Origin: Microbulbifer agarilyticus
GTDB lineage: Bacteria > Pseudomonadota > Gammaproteobacteria > Pseudomonadales > Cellvibrionaceae
Length of the DNA: 64,000 nucleotides
Reading direction: 5' to 3'
Assembly: GCF_001999945.1 (NCBI RefSeq)
Contig: NZ_CP019650.1
Span: forward strand, 868,001 to 932,000
Position 1 is the stretch's first letter. Each line of letters opens with the position of its first letter. A program made the translations under genes and the position numbers. The notes under the pieces were generated by a model. The model ran no database searches. It was not told the DNA's origin and saw nothing but the letters and a program-made list of their open reading frames with translations. Below are positions 18,346-28,910 of the stretch, one piece after another.

Positions 18346-21300
18346 TTAGCCTGTCGGCTCGATTAATGGTGTCTCGGCTGATGCTACAGGCTGGGTATCG
18401 CTATTCGGTCGCTTGACCCGATACCAGGCGGCGTAAAGCGCCGGTAAGAACAGCAGTGTCAGCGCCGTCGCCACGATGAGCCCTCCCATAATCGCGACCG
18501 CCATGGGGCCAAAGAAGTCGCTGCGTGAAAGTGGAATCATCGCCAGTACCGCGGTCAGTCCGGTGAGTACGATTGGGCGGAAGCGGCGTACGGTGGACTC
18601 AACAATCGCATCCCATACGGAGAGTCCCTGGCCTTTGTCCTGTTCAATCTGGTCCACCAGAATCACCGAGTTACGCATGATCATCCCCGCCAGCGCGATG
18701 GTGCCGAGCATCGCCACAAAGCCAAATGGTTTGTTAAATAGCAGCAGGAACAGGGTGACGCCAATAATGCCCAGCGGTGCGGTAAGGAATACCATCGTTG
18801 AGAGCGAGAAGCTGCGCAGCTGCAGCATCAGCAGGGTGAACACAACGAATACAAACAACGGCATTCCTGCATTCACCGATTTCTGACCCTGTGCGGATTC
18901 TTCTACGCTACCGCCGATTTCCAGCAGGTATCCTGCGGGCAGCGCGTCGCGCAAGTGCTGTAACTGTGGCCAGAGTTCGGCGACGACCGAGGCCGGTTGT
19001 TGGGTACCGTAGATATCTGCGCGCACGGTAACGGTGGGCAGGCGGTCGCGACGCCAGATGATGCCTTCCTCAAAGCCATAATTCAGTGTGGCAATTTGAT
19101 TCAGCGGCAGCGAGTTACCAGTGTTGGTTTGTACCGCCAGATTGCCCAGTTGGGCCAACGCTTGCCGCTCGCGTTCTTCACCGCGTACCGCCACGGTGAT
19201 CAATTCATTGTCTTCACGATACTGCCCCACCGCAGTACCCGACAGCGAGCCTTGTAGCGCCTGTGACAGGGATGAACTGCTGACGCCCATCTGCCGTGCG
19301 CGGGCTTGGTCTACCGCCAGGTTGACCACCTTGCTGGGCTCTTCCCAGTCCAGGTGCACATTGGTGACCGCTTCATTACCGCGCACCACGTTGGCAACTT
19401 CGCGAGCAATACGCCGCGCTTCACCGATATGCTCGCCCGATACGCGGAACTGCACCGGATAGCCTACCGGCGGGCCGTTTTCCAGACGCGAAACGCGGGT
19501 GCGCACTTCGGCGAACTGTTCACTCAGCGTGGAGATTAGCCAGGCACGGACCTGCTCGCGCTCGTCAACACTGCGGGTGAGCACCACAAACTGTGCAAAG
19601 CTGGCAGCGGGCAGCTGTTGGTCCAGTGGCAGGTAAAATCTGGGTGACCCGGTACCTACATAGGCGACATAGTTTTCGATCTGCGGGTGCTGAGACAGCA
19701 ACTCTTCCAAACGCAGCGCCTGTTCTTCGGTGGCATAGAGGGATGCGCCTTCATTCAGCTTCAGGTCAACGATCAGTTCCAGGCGTGCGGATGAAGGGAA
19801 AAACTGCTGCGGTACAAAACGGAACAGAAACATCGCGCCGAAGAAAATCAGTGCGGTGAGTAGCAGTACGGTTTTGCGGTAGTACAGGCACCAGTTGAGA
19901 ATTCGGCGAAAACGCTGATAAAACGGCTTGTTGTATGGATCAGCGTGACCGCTTCCGCCATGGCCGCCGCGCTCTGGCAGCAGGCGGTTCCCCAGATAGG
20001 GAACAAAAATCACGGCGGCAACCCACGAAGCCAGTAGCGACAGGGTAACCACCTGGAAGATGGAGCGCGTGTATTCACCGGTGCCCGATTGCGCGGTGGC
20101 AATGGGCAGGAAGCCGGCCGCAGTAATCAGGGTTCCGGTCAACATCGGGAACGCAGTCGTGGTCCAGGCGTAGCCGGCGGCTTTGATGCGGCTCAGCCCC
20201 TGTTCCATTTTAATCGCCATCATTTCTACGGCGATGATGGCATCATCCACCATCAGGCCAAGGCCGAGTACCAGCGCGCCGAGAGAAATCTTGTGCAGTC
20301 CGATACCGAAGTAGTTCATCAGCGCGAAAGTCATTGCCAGTACCAGCGGGATCGACAGCGCCACCACAAGCCCTGTGCGGAAGCCCAGTGAGAAAAAGCT
20401 CACCAGCATCACGATCACCAGTGCTTCAATCAGCACTTTGACGAACTCGCCCACACCACTTTTTACCGCTGCCGGCTGGTCAGATACTTTCCTGAGCTCA
20501 AGACCGATGGGTAGGTCTTGTTGCAGCTCGATCACCGCAGCATCCAGGTGCTCGCCAAGCTGTAAAATATCGCCGCCTTCTTTCATTGAAACGGCAATGC
20601 CAATAGCGTCCTCTCCCATAAAGCGCATACGGGGTTGGGGGGATCACTGAAACCACGCTGTACTTTGGCGATATCACCCAGCGTCAGGGTGTGGCCGTTG
20701 GCGTAAATTGGGAACTGGCGTATTTCCTCGACACTGCGAAATTGCCCACTGATTCGGATTCGCACACGGTCGCTGACCGCTTCCACAATGCCAGCATCGG
20801 CCATCTGGTTTTGCGCCTGCAATACCGCCTGCACCTGAGAGAGGGAAATACCCAGTGATGCCAGTTTGGTATTGGAGATTTCTACCCAGATTTTTTCGTC
20901 CTGCAGTCCCAGCAGTTCGACCTTGCCGACATTGTCGATACGCTGCAGCGCCAGCTGCAAGCGGTCGGCATAGTCTTTCATCAACGCATAATCAAAGCCT
21001 GCGCCGGTAAGTGCGTAGATATTGCCGAAGGTGGTGCCGAACTCATCGTTGAAAAAGGGGCCCTGAATATCCGGTGGCAGGGTGTGGCGAATGTCGCCCA
21101 CCTTTTTCCGTACCTGATACCAGAGCTCCGGGATCTTGTCCGAGTGCAGGCTTTCCCGGGCGACAAACATCACCTGGGATTGCCCTGGGCGTGAGAAGGA
21201 CGTGATGCGCTCGAAGTCCCCGGTCTCCATCAATTTTTTCTCGATGCGCTCGGTGACCTGGCGGGATACCTCTTCCGCACTGGCTCCCGGCCACTGGGTA

Positions 21301-21449
21301 TTGATCACCATTACCTTGAAGGTAAACGGCGGGTCTTCACTTTGGCCGAGCTGGGTATAAGAGATGGTACCGATCACCCCGAGGATGATCATGGCGTAGA
21401 GCACCAGTGGCCGGTTATTGAGAGCCCACTCGGAAAGGTTGAATCGCAT
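18346..21449 (-). CDS. RND efflux permease (one-base frameshift)
   Basis: A proton-driven tripartite efflux pump subunit of the AcrB superfamily, about 1034 residues if read through. The first frame starts at ATG 21449 (MRFNLSEWALNNRPLVLY) and covers TM1 and the first porter region. It breaks after GFSDPPNP near 20630 and the family sequence resumes in the next frame (MRFMGEDAIGIAVSM, then the TM bundle with LGLGLMVDDAIIAVEMMAIK and the second half). One base is missing, most simply a C in the run at 20631-20634 (G's on the plus strand). Otherwise intact, so an assembly error is likely. The adaptor gene lies 66 bp upstream. Confidence 0.9.
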
Positions 21450-21515
21450 CTTTGGGTTTCCGGTCGTCCGCTATGGCGGATGGTTAGCAGGGAATAAGGT
21501 TACTTCCGCAAGCGG

Positions 21516-22700
21516 TTATTGCTGGTGGGCGATACGGTTATCGGCCTCGATGGGGCGGTTCTGTCGGTCGACAGGACGCACTCGCTGCCCCTCGCGTACC
21601 AGCTGGGTGCCTGCGGCAAGGATCCAGTCCTGTGGGTTGAGCGTGGAAATAACTTCGGCATCTTCGTGGCCGTAGTTGGCAATGGTGACGGCCACCTTGT
21701 GTAGGGTGAAATGCTCCGGGTCCATACGCCATACATAGGGATCGGCGCCCTCTGCGGTAATTGCGGACATGGGCAGGCGCTGCGTCGGGCGTGCGCTGCT
21801 GGTGCGCGCGTAAACCCGGGCGCTCTGGCCGAGCTTGGGTGTAGGCTGATTTACCGCGCTGTCGGCGACCGGGACTAAAGTGACGCGTGCTTCGAAGGTG
21901 CGCAGCCCCGCTTCGGCGGCGGGGGAGAGCTCGCGCACAGTGCCATTAATTGGCGCGCCGGGCGCTGACCACAATTCGATGGAGACGGGCTGACCAACCG
22001 CAAAGCGCGTTACCTCGTGCTCCGGCAAATCGATACGCACTTCGCGCTCACCGTCTGCGGCCAGCACAAATACCGTTTGTCCGGCACTCACTACCTGTCC
22101 GGCATCGACACTGCGACGGGTGATGACGCCATCGCTGGGGGCCTTGAGCACCGCGTAGGCGGCCTGGTTTGCTGCCACCTGCAGCTGGGCGCGGGCGCGT
22201 TCCAACTGCGCAACACTGCTGTCGTGTCGGGTATTGACCGCATCGAACTGCGATTCACCAATGAGTTTGCGCTTCAGCAGGTCGCGATAGCGCGCCAGCT
22301 CGTTACTGGCGTTGCGGTTTTCGGTTTGCGCGGCCTGCAATTGCGCTTTGGCCGCATCCCGCTGCAGGTTCAGGTCCTGAGCGTCGAGCTCGGCAAGAGG
22401 TTGTCCCTGCTTTACTCGCTGCCCGGTTTCTACCAGTCGGCGGGTGACCGCTCCACCCACGCGAAACGCCAGTGCAGACTCATGCCGGGCGTGGACCTCT
22501 CCGGGGTAGACGGCCAGCTGGCTGCCGGACGCCTTGGGGTTTACCACGATTGCCGGGCGCGGCGGTGTGGCCTCGCCACTTTCGGGCGCCGAGCAGGCGA
22601 CCAGTATCAGCGAGCCCAGCAACAGGCTGGAGAGTTTGAGTGCGTGGCCCAGATGGCCCAGATGATTTCGGTATCCTGGGTGAGCAAAAGCGCGGCGCAT
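21516..22700 (-). CDS. RND efflux periplasmic adaptor lipoprotein
   Basis: A membrane-fusion protein of 394 residues that bridges the RND permease and an outer-membrane channel. It has a long charged n-region, lipobox LVAC, a lipoyl half (RVGGAVTRRLVETGQRVKQG), a helical hairpin at about residues 110-165, the second lipoyl half (LKAPSDGVITRRSVDAGQVV), and barrel and membrane-proximal domains. ATG 22700 follows AGGAATGAGG. It is the first gene of the pump operon, divergent from the TetR regulator; no outer-membrane partner gene is present here. Confidence 0.92.
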   Translation of the reverse strand: MRRAFAHPGYRNHLGHLGHALKLSSLLLGSLILVACSAPESGEATPPRPAIVVNPKASGSQLAVYPGEVHARHESALAFRVGGAVTRRLVETGQRVKQGQPLAELDAQDLNLQRDAAKAQLQAAQTENRNASNELARYRDLLKRKLIGESQFDAVNTRHDSSVAQLERARAQLQVAANQAAYAVLKAPSDGVITRRSVDAGQVVSAGQTVFVLAADGEREVRIDLPEHEVTRFAVGQPVSIELWSAPGAPINGTVRELSPAAEAGLRTFEARVTLVPVADSAVNQPTPKLGQSARVYARTSSARPTQRLPMSAITAEGADPYVWRMDPEHFTLHKVAVTIANYGHEDAEVISTLNPQDWILAAGTQLVREGQRVRPVDRQNRPIEADNRIAHQQ

Positions 22701-23015
22701 GAGTACCTCATTCCTTGTGAATCATTGGGCGCAGTAGTGACGAATAGTGGGGATCAGGGCGGATACTGGTACAGTTGTCTGCCACGTCACACCGGCGCCC
22801 ATTGCTACCTATTAATATGTAGGAGCGTTAGATTTGAGCTTGAGAGGCCAAGTCTGTAGTAAACTGGCCATTAATGAACTGAAGAGTATAGTAAGTATAT
22901 TAAACTCGTGAGTCCACTAATTCAGTGGAGGCGAGCGCGCACTTCAACCTGAATGACCGATTCGGTTGCTCGATTGGCGGGAAGTGCGTGAGAACGACGG
23001 CGATGAACCAGAACC
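22701..23015. promoter_or_regulatory. Divergent promoter region between RND pump and TetR gene
   Basis: 315 bp without a gene. It contains an AT-rich partly palindromic stretch around AGTATAGTAAGTATATT (about 22884-22900) and a short inverted repeat CCACT/AGTGG at 22914-22928. Either could be the TetR operator that controls both promoters; the evidence is only position and symmetry. Confidence 0.4.
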
Positions 23016-23672
23016 ATGAGTGAACAGAATCTATCCAGCCCTAAAGACGCACCGGTCAGTCGCGGTCGCCCCAAGGATCCTGCCAAGCGGCTGGCGATCC
23101 TGAATGCGGCCAAAGACCTGTTTCTTGCCCTCGGCTTTACCGGCACAAGCATGGATGCCGTGGCGGCGAAGGCGGGCGTGTCCAAGTTGACGGTGTACAG
23201 CCACTTTTCCGACAAGGAAACGCTGTTCTGTGCGGCGATAGAGGCCAAGTGCGGCAGTCAGATGCCGGAGGAAATGTTTACCCTAGACGCGGGCGCACCG
23301 CTGTCAGATAGGCTGCAGGCGATTGGCGAAGCGTTCCTGGATATGCTCTACCACGATGATTCACTGCAGCTTATGCGCCTGATCAGCGCGGTGGGGGCTC
23401 AGGACCAGACCATGGCCAACCTGTTTTACGAAGCGGGGCCGGTGCGCACACGCAGTGAGATGATTCGTTTCCTTAATCGGGCGGTGGAACTGGGGCTGAT
23501 GCAAGTGCCGGACCCGGAACGGGCCTCGGAAGTGTTTTTTGGCATGTTGCAGGGCGGCTGCACCCATATTCAGATCATCATTGGTTGTGCCGAGCCACCG
23601 TCGCGCGAGGAAATCGCCCAGCATGTGACGGAAGTCGTGCGCGTGTTTATGCGTGCCTATCAGTCGGCATAA
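23016..23672 (+). CDS. TetR-family repressor of the divergent efflux pump
   Basis: A 218-residue regulator with the TetR N-terminal helix-turn-helix (AILNAAKDLFLALGFTGTS, VAAKAGVSKLTVYSHFSDKETLF) and a C-terminal ligand domain of the AcrR type. It is transcribed away from the RND operon, the classical arrangement for a local repressor. A basic extension SRGRPKDPAKR precedes the DNA-binding domain. The inducer is unknown. Confidence 0.92.
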   Translation: MSEQNLSSPKDAPVSRGRPKDPAKRLAILNAAKDLFLALGFTGTSMDAVAAKAGVSKLTVYSHFSDKETLFCAAIEAKCGSQMPEEMFTLDAGAPLSDRLQAIGEAFLDMLYHDDSLQLMRLISAVGAQDQTMANLFYEAGPVRTRSEMIRFLNRAVELGLMQVPDPERASEVFFGMLQGGCTHIQIIIGCAEPPSREEIAQHVTEVVRVFMRAYQSA

Positions 23673-23721
23673 GCAGTCGGTATAAGCAGTCTGCATAAGT
23701 AATTCGCAGAGACCAGAATGT

Positions 23722-23755
23722 AAAAAGCCCGCGAGAAAAACTCGCGGGCTTTTTT
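23722..23755. terminator. Bidirectional terminator after the TetR gene
   Basis: A 14-bp stem (23722-23735 with 23741-23754, loop A4-5) flanked by A's and T's ends the regulator gene and the converging ABC operon. Confidence 0.92.
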
Positions 23756-23771
23756 GTTGCTGCCTTTGGGG

Positions 23772-24533
23772 TCAGGAGCGAATTTTGTAACCGGTGCGGA
23801 AAATCCACCAGATAGCGGTCAGGCAGGCGAATAGAAAAAACAGGGTCATGCCCAAACTTATCACTACGTTGACATCGGACACTCCGTAGAACGCCCAGCG
23901 GAAACCGCTAATCAGGTATACCACGGGGTTAAACAGGGTTACCTTCTGCCAGAACTCCGGCAGCATATTGATGGAGTAAAAGGCTCCGCCCAAGAACGTC
24001 AGGGGAGTGATGACCATCAACGGGATAACCTGCAACTTCTGGAAATCGTCCGCCCAAATGCCGATGATAAAACCGAACATGCTGAAGGTAACTGCGGTGA
24101 GGACTAGAAAGCCAAACATCCAGAACGGGTGGGCGATTTCATAGTCCACAAAAAAGCGCGCGGTGATCAAAATCAGAATGCCGATGACTACAGACTTGGT
24201 TGCCGCGGCACCCACATAACCGGCAACAATTTCAAACGCGGACACTGGTGCAGACAGCACTTCATAGATGGTGCCGGAAAACTTCGGGAAAAAGATACCG
24301 AAGGATGCGTTGGAAATACTCTCCGATAGCAGCGAGAGCATAATCAGTCCGGGAATAATAAACGCCCCGTAACTGACGCCCTCGATTTCCCCCAGACGGC
24401 TGCCGATGGCCGTGCCGAACACGATAAAGTATAGGCAGGTGGAAATTACCGGCCAGGCGATACTTTGCATCAAGGTGCGGCCGGTACGAGCCATTTCGAA
24501 CTGGTAGATGGCACGGATGCCATAAATATTCAC
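23772..24533 (-). CDS. ABC-2 type permease (YadH-like)
   Basis: A 253-residue six-helix ABC-2 permease with the family's E. coli YadH-like features, such as [44 protein letters not shown]. It pairs with the ATPase gene 30 bp upstream. Members of this pair have no firmly assigned substrate. Confidence 0.92.
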   Translation of the reverse strand: MNIYGIRAIYQFEMARTGRTLMQSIAWPVISTCLYFIVFGTAIGSRLGEIEGVSYGAFIIPGLIMLSLLSESISNASFGIFFPKFSGTIYEVLSAPVSAFEIVAGYVGAAATKSVVIGILILITARFFVDYEIAHPFWMFGFLVLTAVTFSMFGFIIGIWADDFQKLQVIPLMVITPLTFLGGAFYSINMLPEFWQKVTLFNPVVYLISGFRWAFYGVSDVNVVISLGMTLFFLFACLTAIWWIFRTGYKIRS

Positions 24534-24563
24534 GATGTTACTTCCTCTTTCACCCAGCCGCTT

Positions 24564-25511
24564 TTACCCGGCTTTTTGGCGTTCAGCCTGGTTCTGGTGC
24601 ACCAGGCTGACGAAAATTTCTTCCAGTGAGCTTTCACTGGAGTGCAGGTCCTTGAACTCCATACCCTGTTGGTTCAGTGCGCGCAGTAGGGTGGCGATCC
24701 CGGTGTGCTCGCGCTGGGTGTCGAAGGTGTAAATCAGTTGATTGCCTTCATCGGCGATATCCAGTTCGAACTCTTTTAGTGCGTCTGGCAGTTCGCTGAT
24801 CGGGTTTTGCAGGTGAATGGTCAGCTGTTTCTTGCCGAGCTTTTGCATCAGCTCATGCTTTTCCTCCACCAGCACCAGTTCGCCATGGTTGATCACGCCG
24901 ATACGGTCCGCCATTTCCTCGGCTTCTTCGATGTAGTGGGTCGTTAGAATGATGGTTACACCATTCTCGCGCAGGCCGCGCACCATTTCCCACATGTCGC
25001 GGCGCAATTCCACATCCACGCCGGCGGTTGGTTCGTCGAGGAACAAGATGGAGGGTTCGTGGGATAGCGCCTTGGCGATCATCACGCGGCGTTTCATACC
25101 GCCCGAGAGCGCCATGATTTTGCTGTCTTTCTTATCCCACAAAGACAGTTGGCGCAGTATCTTTTCGATATGTTGCGGATTTGGCGCCTTGCCAAACAAG
25201 CCACGGCTAAAACTGACGGTATTCCACACGCTCTCGAAGGAGTCGGTGGAAAGCTCCTGGGGTACCAGGCCGATCTTGCTGCGCGCAGCACGGAATTCCC
25301 GTTGGATATCGTAGCCGTCGGCGGTGACCCGCCCGCTGGTTGGGTTGACGATGCCGCAGATGATACTGATCAGTGTGGTTTTGCCGGCGCCATTGGGGCC
25401 GAGCAAAGCAAAGATCTCTCCGGAATTAATGTCGAGGTCGACAGACTTTAGTGCGGTAAAACCACCGGCGTAGGTTTTACCCACACCGGCAATGGAAATG
25501 ATGGGTTGCAC
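24564..25511 (-). CDS. ABC exporter ATPase (YadG-like)
   Basis: A 315-residue ATPase: Walker [13 protein letters not shown], signature [15 protein letters not shown], Walker [14 protein letters not shown] and the H-loop [12 protein letters not shown]. The C-terminal 100 residues form the domain typical of YadG and end [14 protein letters not shown]. It is the first gene of a two-gene operon with the YadH-like permease. Confidence 0.93.
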   Translation of the reverse strand: MQPIISIAGVGKTYAGGFTALKSVDLDINSGEIFALLGPNGAGKTTLISIICGIVNPTSGRVTADGYDIQREFRAARSKIGLVPQELSTDSFESVWNTVSFSRGLFGKAPNPQHIEKILRQLSLWDKKDSKIMALSGGMKRRVMIAKALSHEPSILFLDEPTAGVDVELRRDMWEMVRGLRENGVTIILTTHYIEEAEEMADRIGVINHGELVLVEEKHELMQKLGKKQLTIHLQNPISELPDALKEFELDIADEGNQLIYTFDTQREHTGIATLLRALNQQGMEFKDLHSSESSLEEIFVSLVHQNQAERQKAG

Positions 25512-25630
25512 GCTTCCCCCTTTGGAATGACTGGCAGTGCAGAATGCAGCCGCTATTGTCCCTGAACGGTACGGCGGCCGCCACTGCCAGCCGTCTCATG
25601 CTAGGCATAGAAGCGGGCGAGTGGCAGTAA

Positions 25631-26359
25631 TTACTGCTGGAAGATTTTGTTGTAGAAGTTTACGGCACCTTCGTAGGCGTCGTTGGCGGCTGCTTCATCG
25701 TATTTCAGTGGGATACCAAATTTTTCACCGCGTGCGGTAGCGGCAGGGTTGGTGAAGCCGTGTTGCACACCGGGGTAGCTGGTTACGTCGAAGCGCACGC
25801 CGGCGGTTTGCATTTCCTGTACGAAATTGGCCACGTGCTCTGCGGGGATCATGGCGTCGTCGCCGCCGGTGTAGACCTGCAGCTCGGCAGTGATGTCACC
25901 GGGTTTTACTTTGACGTCGCTTTCCAGCGCACCGTGGAAGCTGACTACGCCTTTGAGTGGCAGGCCAAGGCGGGCCATGGTGAGGGCAACGGCGCCGCCG
26001 AAGCAGTAACCCTGGGCAGCGACCTGACCCGCCTGCACGGTTGGGTGGGTATTGATGAGGTCGAGGGCGGCCTGGAAGCGTTTCAGTGGTGCGCCTTCGG
26101 TTTCGATAGTTTTGGTCATCAGGGCGCCGGCGTCGCTGGGGTTGTCGGCGCTTACGCCGGTGCCGTACATGTCGAGGGCGAAGGCGGTGAACCCTTCGGC
26201 GGCGAGGCGTTCGGCTTCTTCACGGGTGAAGTCGTTCATACCCCACCATTCGTGCAGCAGGAGAATAGCGGGGCGCTCGCCCTCAATGCTGTCGTCGTAG
26301 GCCAGGTAGCCGGTAAAGGACTCGTCGTCGATATAGTATTCGATGGCTTCGGTATGCAT
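25631..26359 (-). CDS. Dienelactone hydrolase family protein
   Basis: A 242-residue alpha/beta hydrolase. The nucleophile elbow GYCFGG carries the active-site cysteine of dienelactone hydrolases; the Asp (YTGGDDAMIP) and His (GVQHGF) of the triad are present, and LLLHEWWGMNDFTREEAERLA is the typical oxyanion-side motif. ATG 26359 is chosen because CAGGGAGGAC lies just before it; a longer frame to 26404 lacks such a site. The true substrate is unknown, since many members are general esterases. Confidence 0.9.
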   Translation of the reverse strand: MHTEAIEYYIDDESFTGYLAYDDSIEGERPAILLLHEWWGMNDFTREEAERLAAEGFTAFALDMYGTGVSADNPSDAGALMTKTIETEGAPLKRFQAALDLINTHPTVQAGQVAAQGYCFGGAVALTMARLGLPLKGVVSFHGALESDVKVKPGDITAELQVYTGGDDAMIPAEHVANFVQEMQTAGVRFDVTSYPGVQHGFTNPAATARGEKFGIPLKYDEAAANDAYEGAVNFYNKIFQQ

Positions 26360-26449
26360 TGCGTCCTCCCTGAGGAATGCTTGGTCTTGGGAATAGTGAG
26401 CCAAGGTTAGTTGGATAGGGGAGGGGGTGCAATGGGCCGCGGTGGCTTA

Positions 26450-26574
26450 CTGGTTGTGTGGCGGCGAAGCAGCGGGCGAGGGTGTTCAGGGCCGTTGCAA
26501 GTACATCCATGTACACTGCGTCGGCGACGTCCCTGTCGCCGACGCTCCTGAACACCCTCGCCCGCTACTTCGCC
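26450..26574 (-). repeat. Dual-hairpin structured repeat, copy 1
   Basis: The outer stem pairs 26463-26490 with 26547-26574 (28 bp, one imperfect pair, a G-U wobble on the minus strand). Inside are hairpin A at 26518-26545 (11-bp perfect stem, minus-strand loop AGGGAC) and hairpin B at 26501-26514 (minus-strand loop ATGGAT). The minus-strand 3' flank to 26450 (GCCGCCACACAACCAGT) is shared with copy 2. It begins 18 bp past the trmH stop codon and lies upstream of the dienelactone hydrolase gene, both on the minus strand. The surrounding 26360-26592 gap holds no gene. Confidence 0.85.
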
Positions 26575-26592
26575 TTCGCCTCCAGCCCTTTG

Positions 26593-27279
26593 CTATTGGC
26601 CAGGCTGTCGGTATTTCGGATCTTTCGGAGGAATGATATCGCCGTCTTCATCCAGCTCCGGAAATGGCAAGTTGTGTTTCTCGCAGTACTTCACCATTTT
26701 CGGGTGCATCCAGCGGAACAGGATATCTTTTATGGCCGGATCTTCTTCATCCAGCACCTTATCTTCATACATGCCGGCTTTTTGGCGCTGATGCATCGCC
26801 TCTTGCAGAATGATCGCTGCGGCCACGCTCACGTTGTAACTCTCGACCATACCGATAATCGGAATGGTGACATGGTCGTCGGCATGCTCTGCGGCGTAAT
26901 CGCTCAGGCCGTGTTTTTCGGCTCCCATGATCAGGGCAAAGGGTTTGGTGTAGTCGGCTGCGCGAAAGTCGATGGCGCGGTCGGACCAGTGCGCAGCATA
27001 AAGGTGCATGCCGCGGTTCTTGAGTTCGACCATACCGGATTCGATATCGGGGTAGACGGCATTGCCGGTGAAGCGGCCACTGCCACCGGCGGTGTTGTGA
27101 TACAGCAGGTGGCCGTAGCTGGGTTGCACCATGTGGATTTCGGGGATACCGACAGCGTCGGCGGTGCGCAGCATGGCGGAGATGTTCTGGCCCTTGTGCA
27201 CCTGGTCGGTAAGCAGGGTCATATCGTGCTGGCGCTGGCGGAGCACCTGTTTAAATTTTTCGTAACGGCTGCGGCTCAT
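26593..27279 (-). CDS. trmH: tRNA (guanosine-18-2'-O)-methyltransferase TrmH
   Basis: A 228-residue SPOUT methyltransferase that methylates the ribose of G18 in the tRNA D-loop. The three SPOUT motifs are clear: motif 1 HKGQNISAMLRTADAVGI, motif 2 FALIMGAEKHGLS and motif 3 IPMVESYNVSVAAAI-like (IPIIGMVESYNVSVAAAI). The C-terminal tail (WMHPKMVKYCEKHNLPFPELD) matches TrmH rather than RlmB. It stands alone on the minus strand. Confidence 0.93.
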   Translation of the reverse strand: MSRSRYEKFKQVLRQRQHDMTLLTDQVHKGQNISAMLRTADAVGIPEIHMVQPSYGHLLYHNTAGGSGRFTGNAVYPDIESGMVELKNRGMHLYAAHWSDRAIDFRAADYTKPFALIMGAEKHGLSDYAAEHADDHVTIPIIGMVESYNVSVAAAIILQEAMHQRQKAGMYEDKVLDEEDPAIKDILFRWMHPKMVKYCEKHNLPFPELDEDGDIIPPKDPKYRQPGQ

Positions 27280-27351
27280 GGTACTTCTTGTTGTGGACCC
27301 ATTTCAGACTGAGTGCGTTTGGCCGCGGAGTATAGCACTGGCGTCGTTGGG

Positions 27352-28605
27352 CTATTTCAGCGGCGCATTAAATGGCTCGATGGTGACCCAGTCGCCGGTC
27401 TCACAATCGCCACCTTCCCGCGACAGCACCACAAAACAATTGGCGCCGGCGAAGCCTGAGAGAATGTGGCTGCCCTGAATACCTCGGGTTTCTACCACTT
27501 GAATACCGTCGCTATCGCAATAGGTAAAGCCGCGTTGGTAGTCGGTGCGGCCGGGGCGTTTGCGGATGTTGTTCAGTAGGCGTGCGCGCGTTTGCAGTGG
27601 TGGGTGACGGTGTTCTGCGGAAGTGCCGCGCAGTTTTTCCAGTGCCGGTACTACCAGCTGATCCAGCGTGACAATCGCCGAAACCGGATTGCCGGGTAGG
27701 CCGAAGAACAGTGTTTCACCTTTATCCTTGGGCAGGCGCCCGAAAGCGAAGGGTTTGCCCGGTTTGATGGCGAGCTTCCAGAAGCCAATTTCACCGAGTT
27801 CCTGTAATACGGTTTTGGTGAAGTCGGCTTCGCCCACGGATACGCCGCCGCTGGTGATTACGAAGTCGGCGTTGTCGCGGGCCTCGATAAATGCCTCGCG
27901 GATTTTTTCCGGCTGGTCCGGCCAGCAGCTGAGGTCGAGAATCTCGACACCCAGTTGTTCCAGTGCGGCGCGCAGGGCGATGCGGTTGCTATCGTAAATG
28001 TCGCCGTCACCGAGTTCAGATACCGGGGTGCCGATGGGCTTGAGTTCATCGCCGATGGAAAGCAGGGCGGCTTTCAATTTGCGGTATACGGTGATTTCCG
28101 CCACGCCGGCGCCGGCGAGTAGGGCGATGTGTGGGACTTTAATTTTTGCACCCACCGGTACCAGGCTCTGGCCGGTGTGGACGTCTTCACCCCGGCGGCG
28201 AATGTTTTCGCCAGGCCTGGCGGGGCGGCTCATGGTGAGTTGGTCGGCTTCGATGCTGCAATTTTCCTGCATCTGTACGCGGTCGGCGCCGGCGGGTACC
28301 GCAGCGCCGGTGGTGATGCGGGTGGCCTGGCCGGGTTCGAGTGCGCCGTCGAAGGGGTGGCCGGCGAGGCTTTTGCCGATCAGGGTATAACTCTGGTGGT
28401 CTCCGCACAGGGCGTAGCCGTCCATGGCGGAGTTGTCGCAAGGGGGGAGGTCTAGCGCTGCCAGTACCGGTTCGGCCAGCACCCGGCCGCACGCCTGGGC
28501 GAGGGGGATTGTCTCTGTTGCGGTAATGGGCTGAATGCTATCGATCAGCATCTGTTTGGCGGTTTCTACGGAACGCAGACCATTTTGTGCACAGACATCG
28601 GACAT
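27352..28605 (-). CDS. moeA: Molybdopterin molybdenumtransferase MoeA
   Basis: MoeA inserts molybdate into adenylated molybdopterin, completing the cofactor needed by nitrate reductase. The 417-residue protein has the N-terminal MoeA domain (PCDNSAMDGYAL, RITTGAAVPAGADRVQMQE), the MoCF-binding domain (SIGDEL, ITSGGVSVGEADFTK, GLPGNPVSA) and a C-terminal domain. ATG 28605 was chosen because it gives the family start; upstream in-frame codons lie in repeat copy 2. It is downstream of nasA on the same strand. Confidence 0.95.
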   Translation of the reverse strand: MSDVCAQNGLRSVETAKQMLIDSIQPITATETIPLAQACGRVLAEPVLAALDLPPCDNSAMDGYALCGDHQSYTLIGKSLAGHPFDGALEPGQATRITTGAAVPAGADRVQMQENCSIEADQLTMSRPARPGENIRRRGEDVHTGQSLVPVGAKIKVPHIALLAGAGVAEITVYRKLKAALLSIGDELKPIGTPVSELGDGDIYDSNRIALRAALEQLGVEILDLSCWPDQPEKIREAFIEARDNADFVITSGGVSVGEADFTKTVLQELGEIGFWKLAIKPGKPFAFGRLPKDKGETLFFGLPGNPVSAIVTLDQLVVPALEKLRGTSAEHRHPPLQTRARLLNNIRKRPGRTDYQRGFTYCDSDGIQVVETRGIQGSHILSGFAGANCFVVLSREGGDCETGDWVTIEPFNAPLK

Positions 28606-28739
28606 GAAGCTCGCCTTTTCTTTGTCGACTTGAGTTGCAAGATAGCTTTCTAAGGGCCGTGGGTTCAAGTGTTGGGGGGCTTGGGATATGGGTAGGGGTG
28701 GTTTGGACTCGTTGCCCGGAGGTAGGTGGTACTTACTTG

Positions 28740-28865
28740 ACTGGTTGTGTGGCGGCAAAGCGCCGGGGATGGGTTTTCGAAACCGCCACAAGTACATCCC
28801 TGTAGGCTGCGTCGGCGACGTCCATGTCGCCGACGCTTTCGAAAACCCATCCCCGACACTTTGCC
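28740..28865 (-). repeat. Dual-hairpin structured repeat, copy 2
   Basis: The outer stem pairs 28754-28782 with 28837-28865 (29 bp; the two imperfect pairs are G-U wobbles on the minus strand). Hairpin A is 28809-28836 (11-bp stem, minus-strand loop ATGGAC); hairpin B is weaker, loop AGGGAT at 28796-28801. Hairpin A and the minus-strand 3' flank (28740-28755) match copy 1, but the outer arms are unrelated to those of copy 1. It begins 45 bp after the nasA stop and lies upstream of moeA; no gene lies in the rest of 28606-28910. Confidence 0.85.
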
Positions 28866-28910
28866 TTCGCATTAAGTAGGTAGGTCGTCGACGGTTTCGG
28901 AGAAACCAGT

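Noticed and set aside
26283..26580. Possible small genes reading through repeat copies 1 and 2 on the minus strand
   Set aside because: The translated likeness between the copies (SVGD-DVADA-Y-DVL) follows from the shared hairpin sequence; the frames have no ribosome site and run into unrelated sequence.
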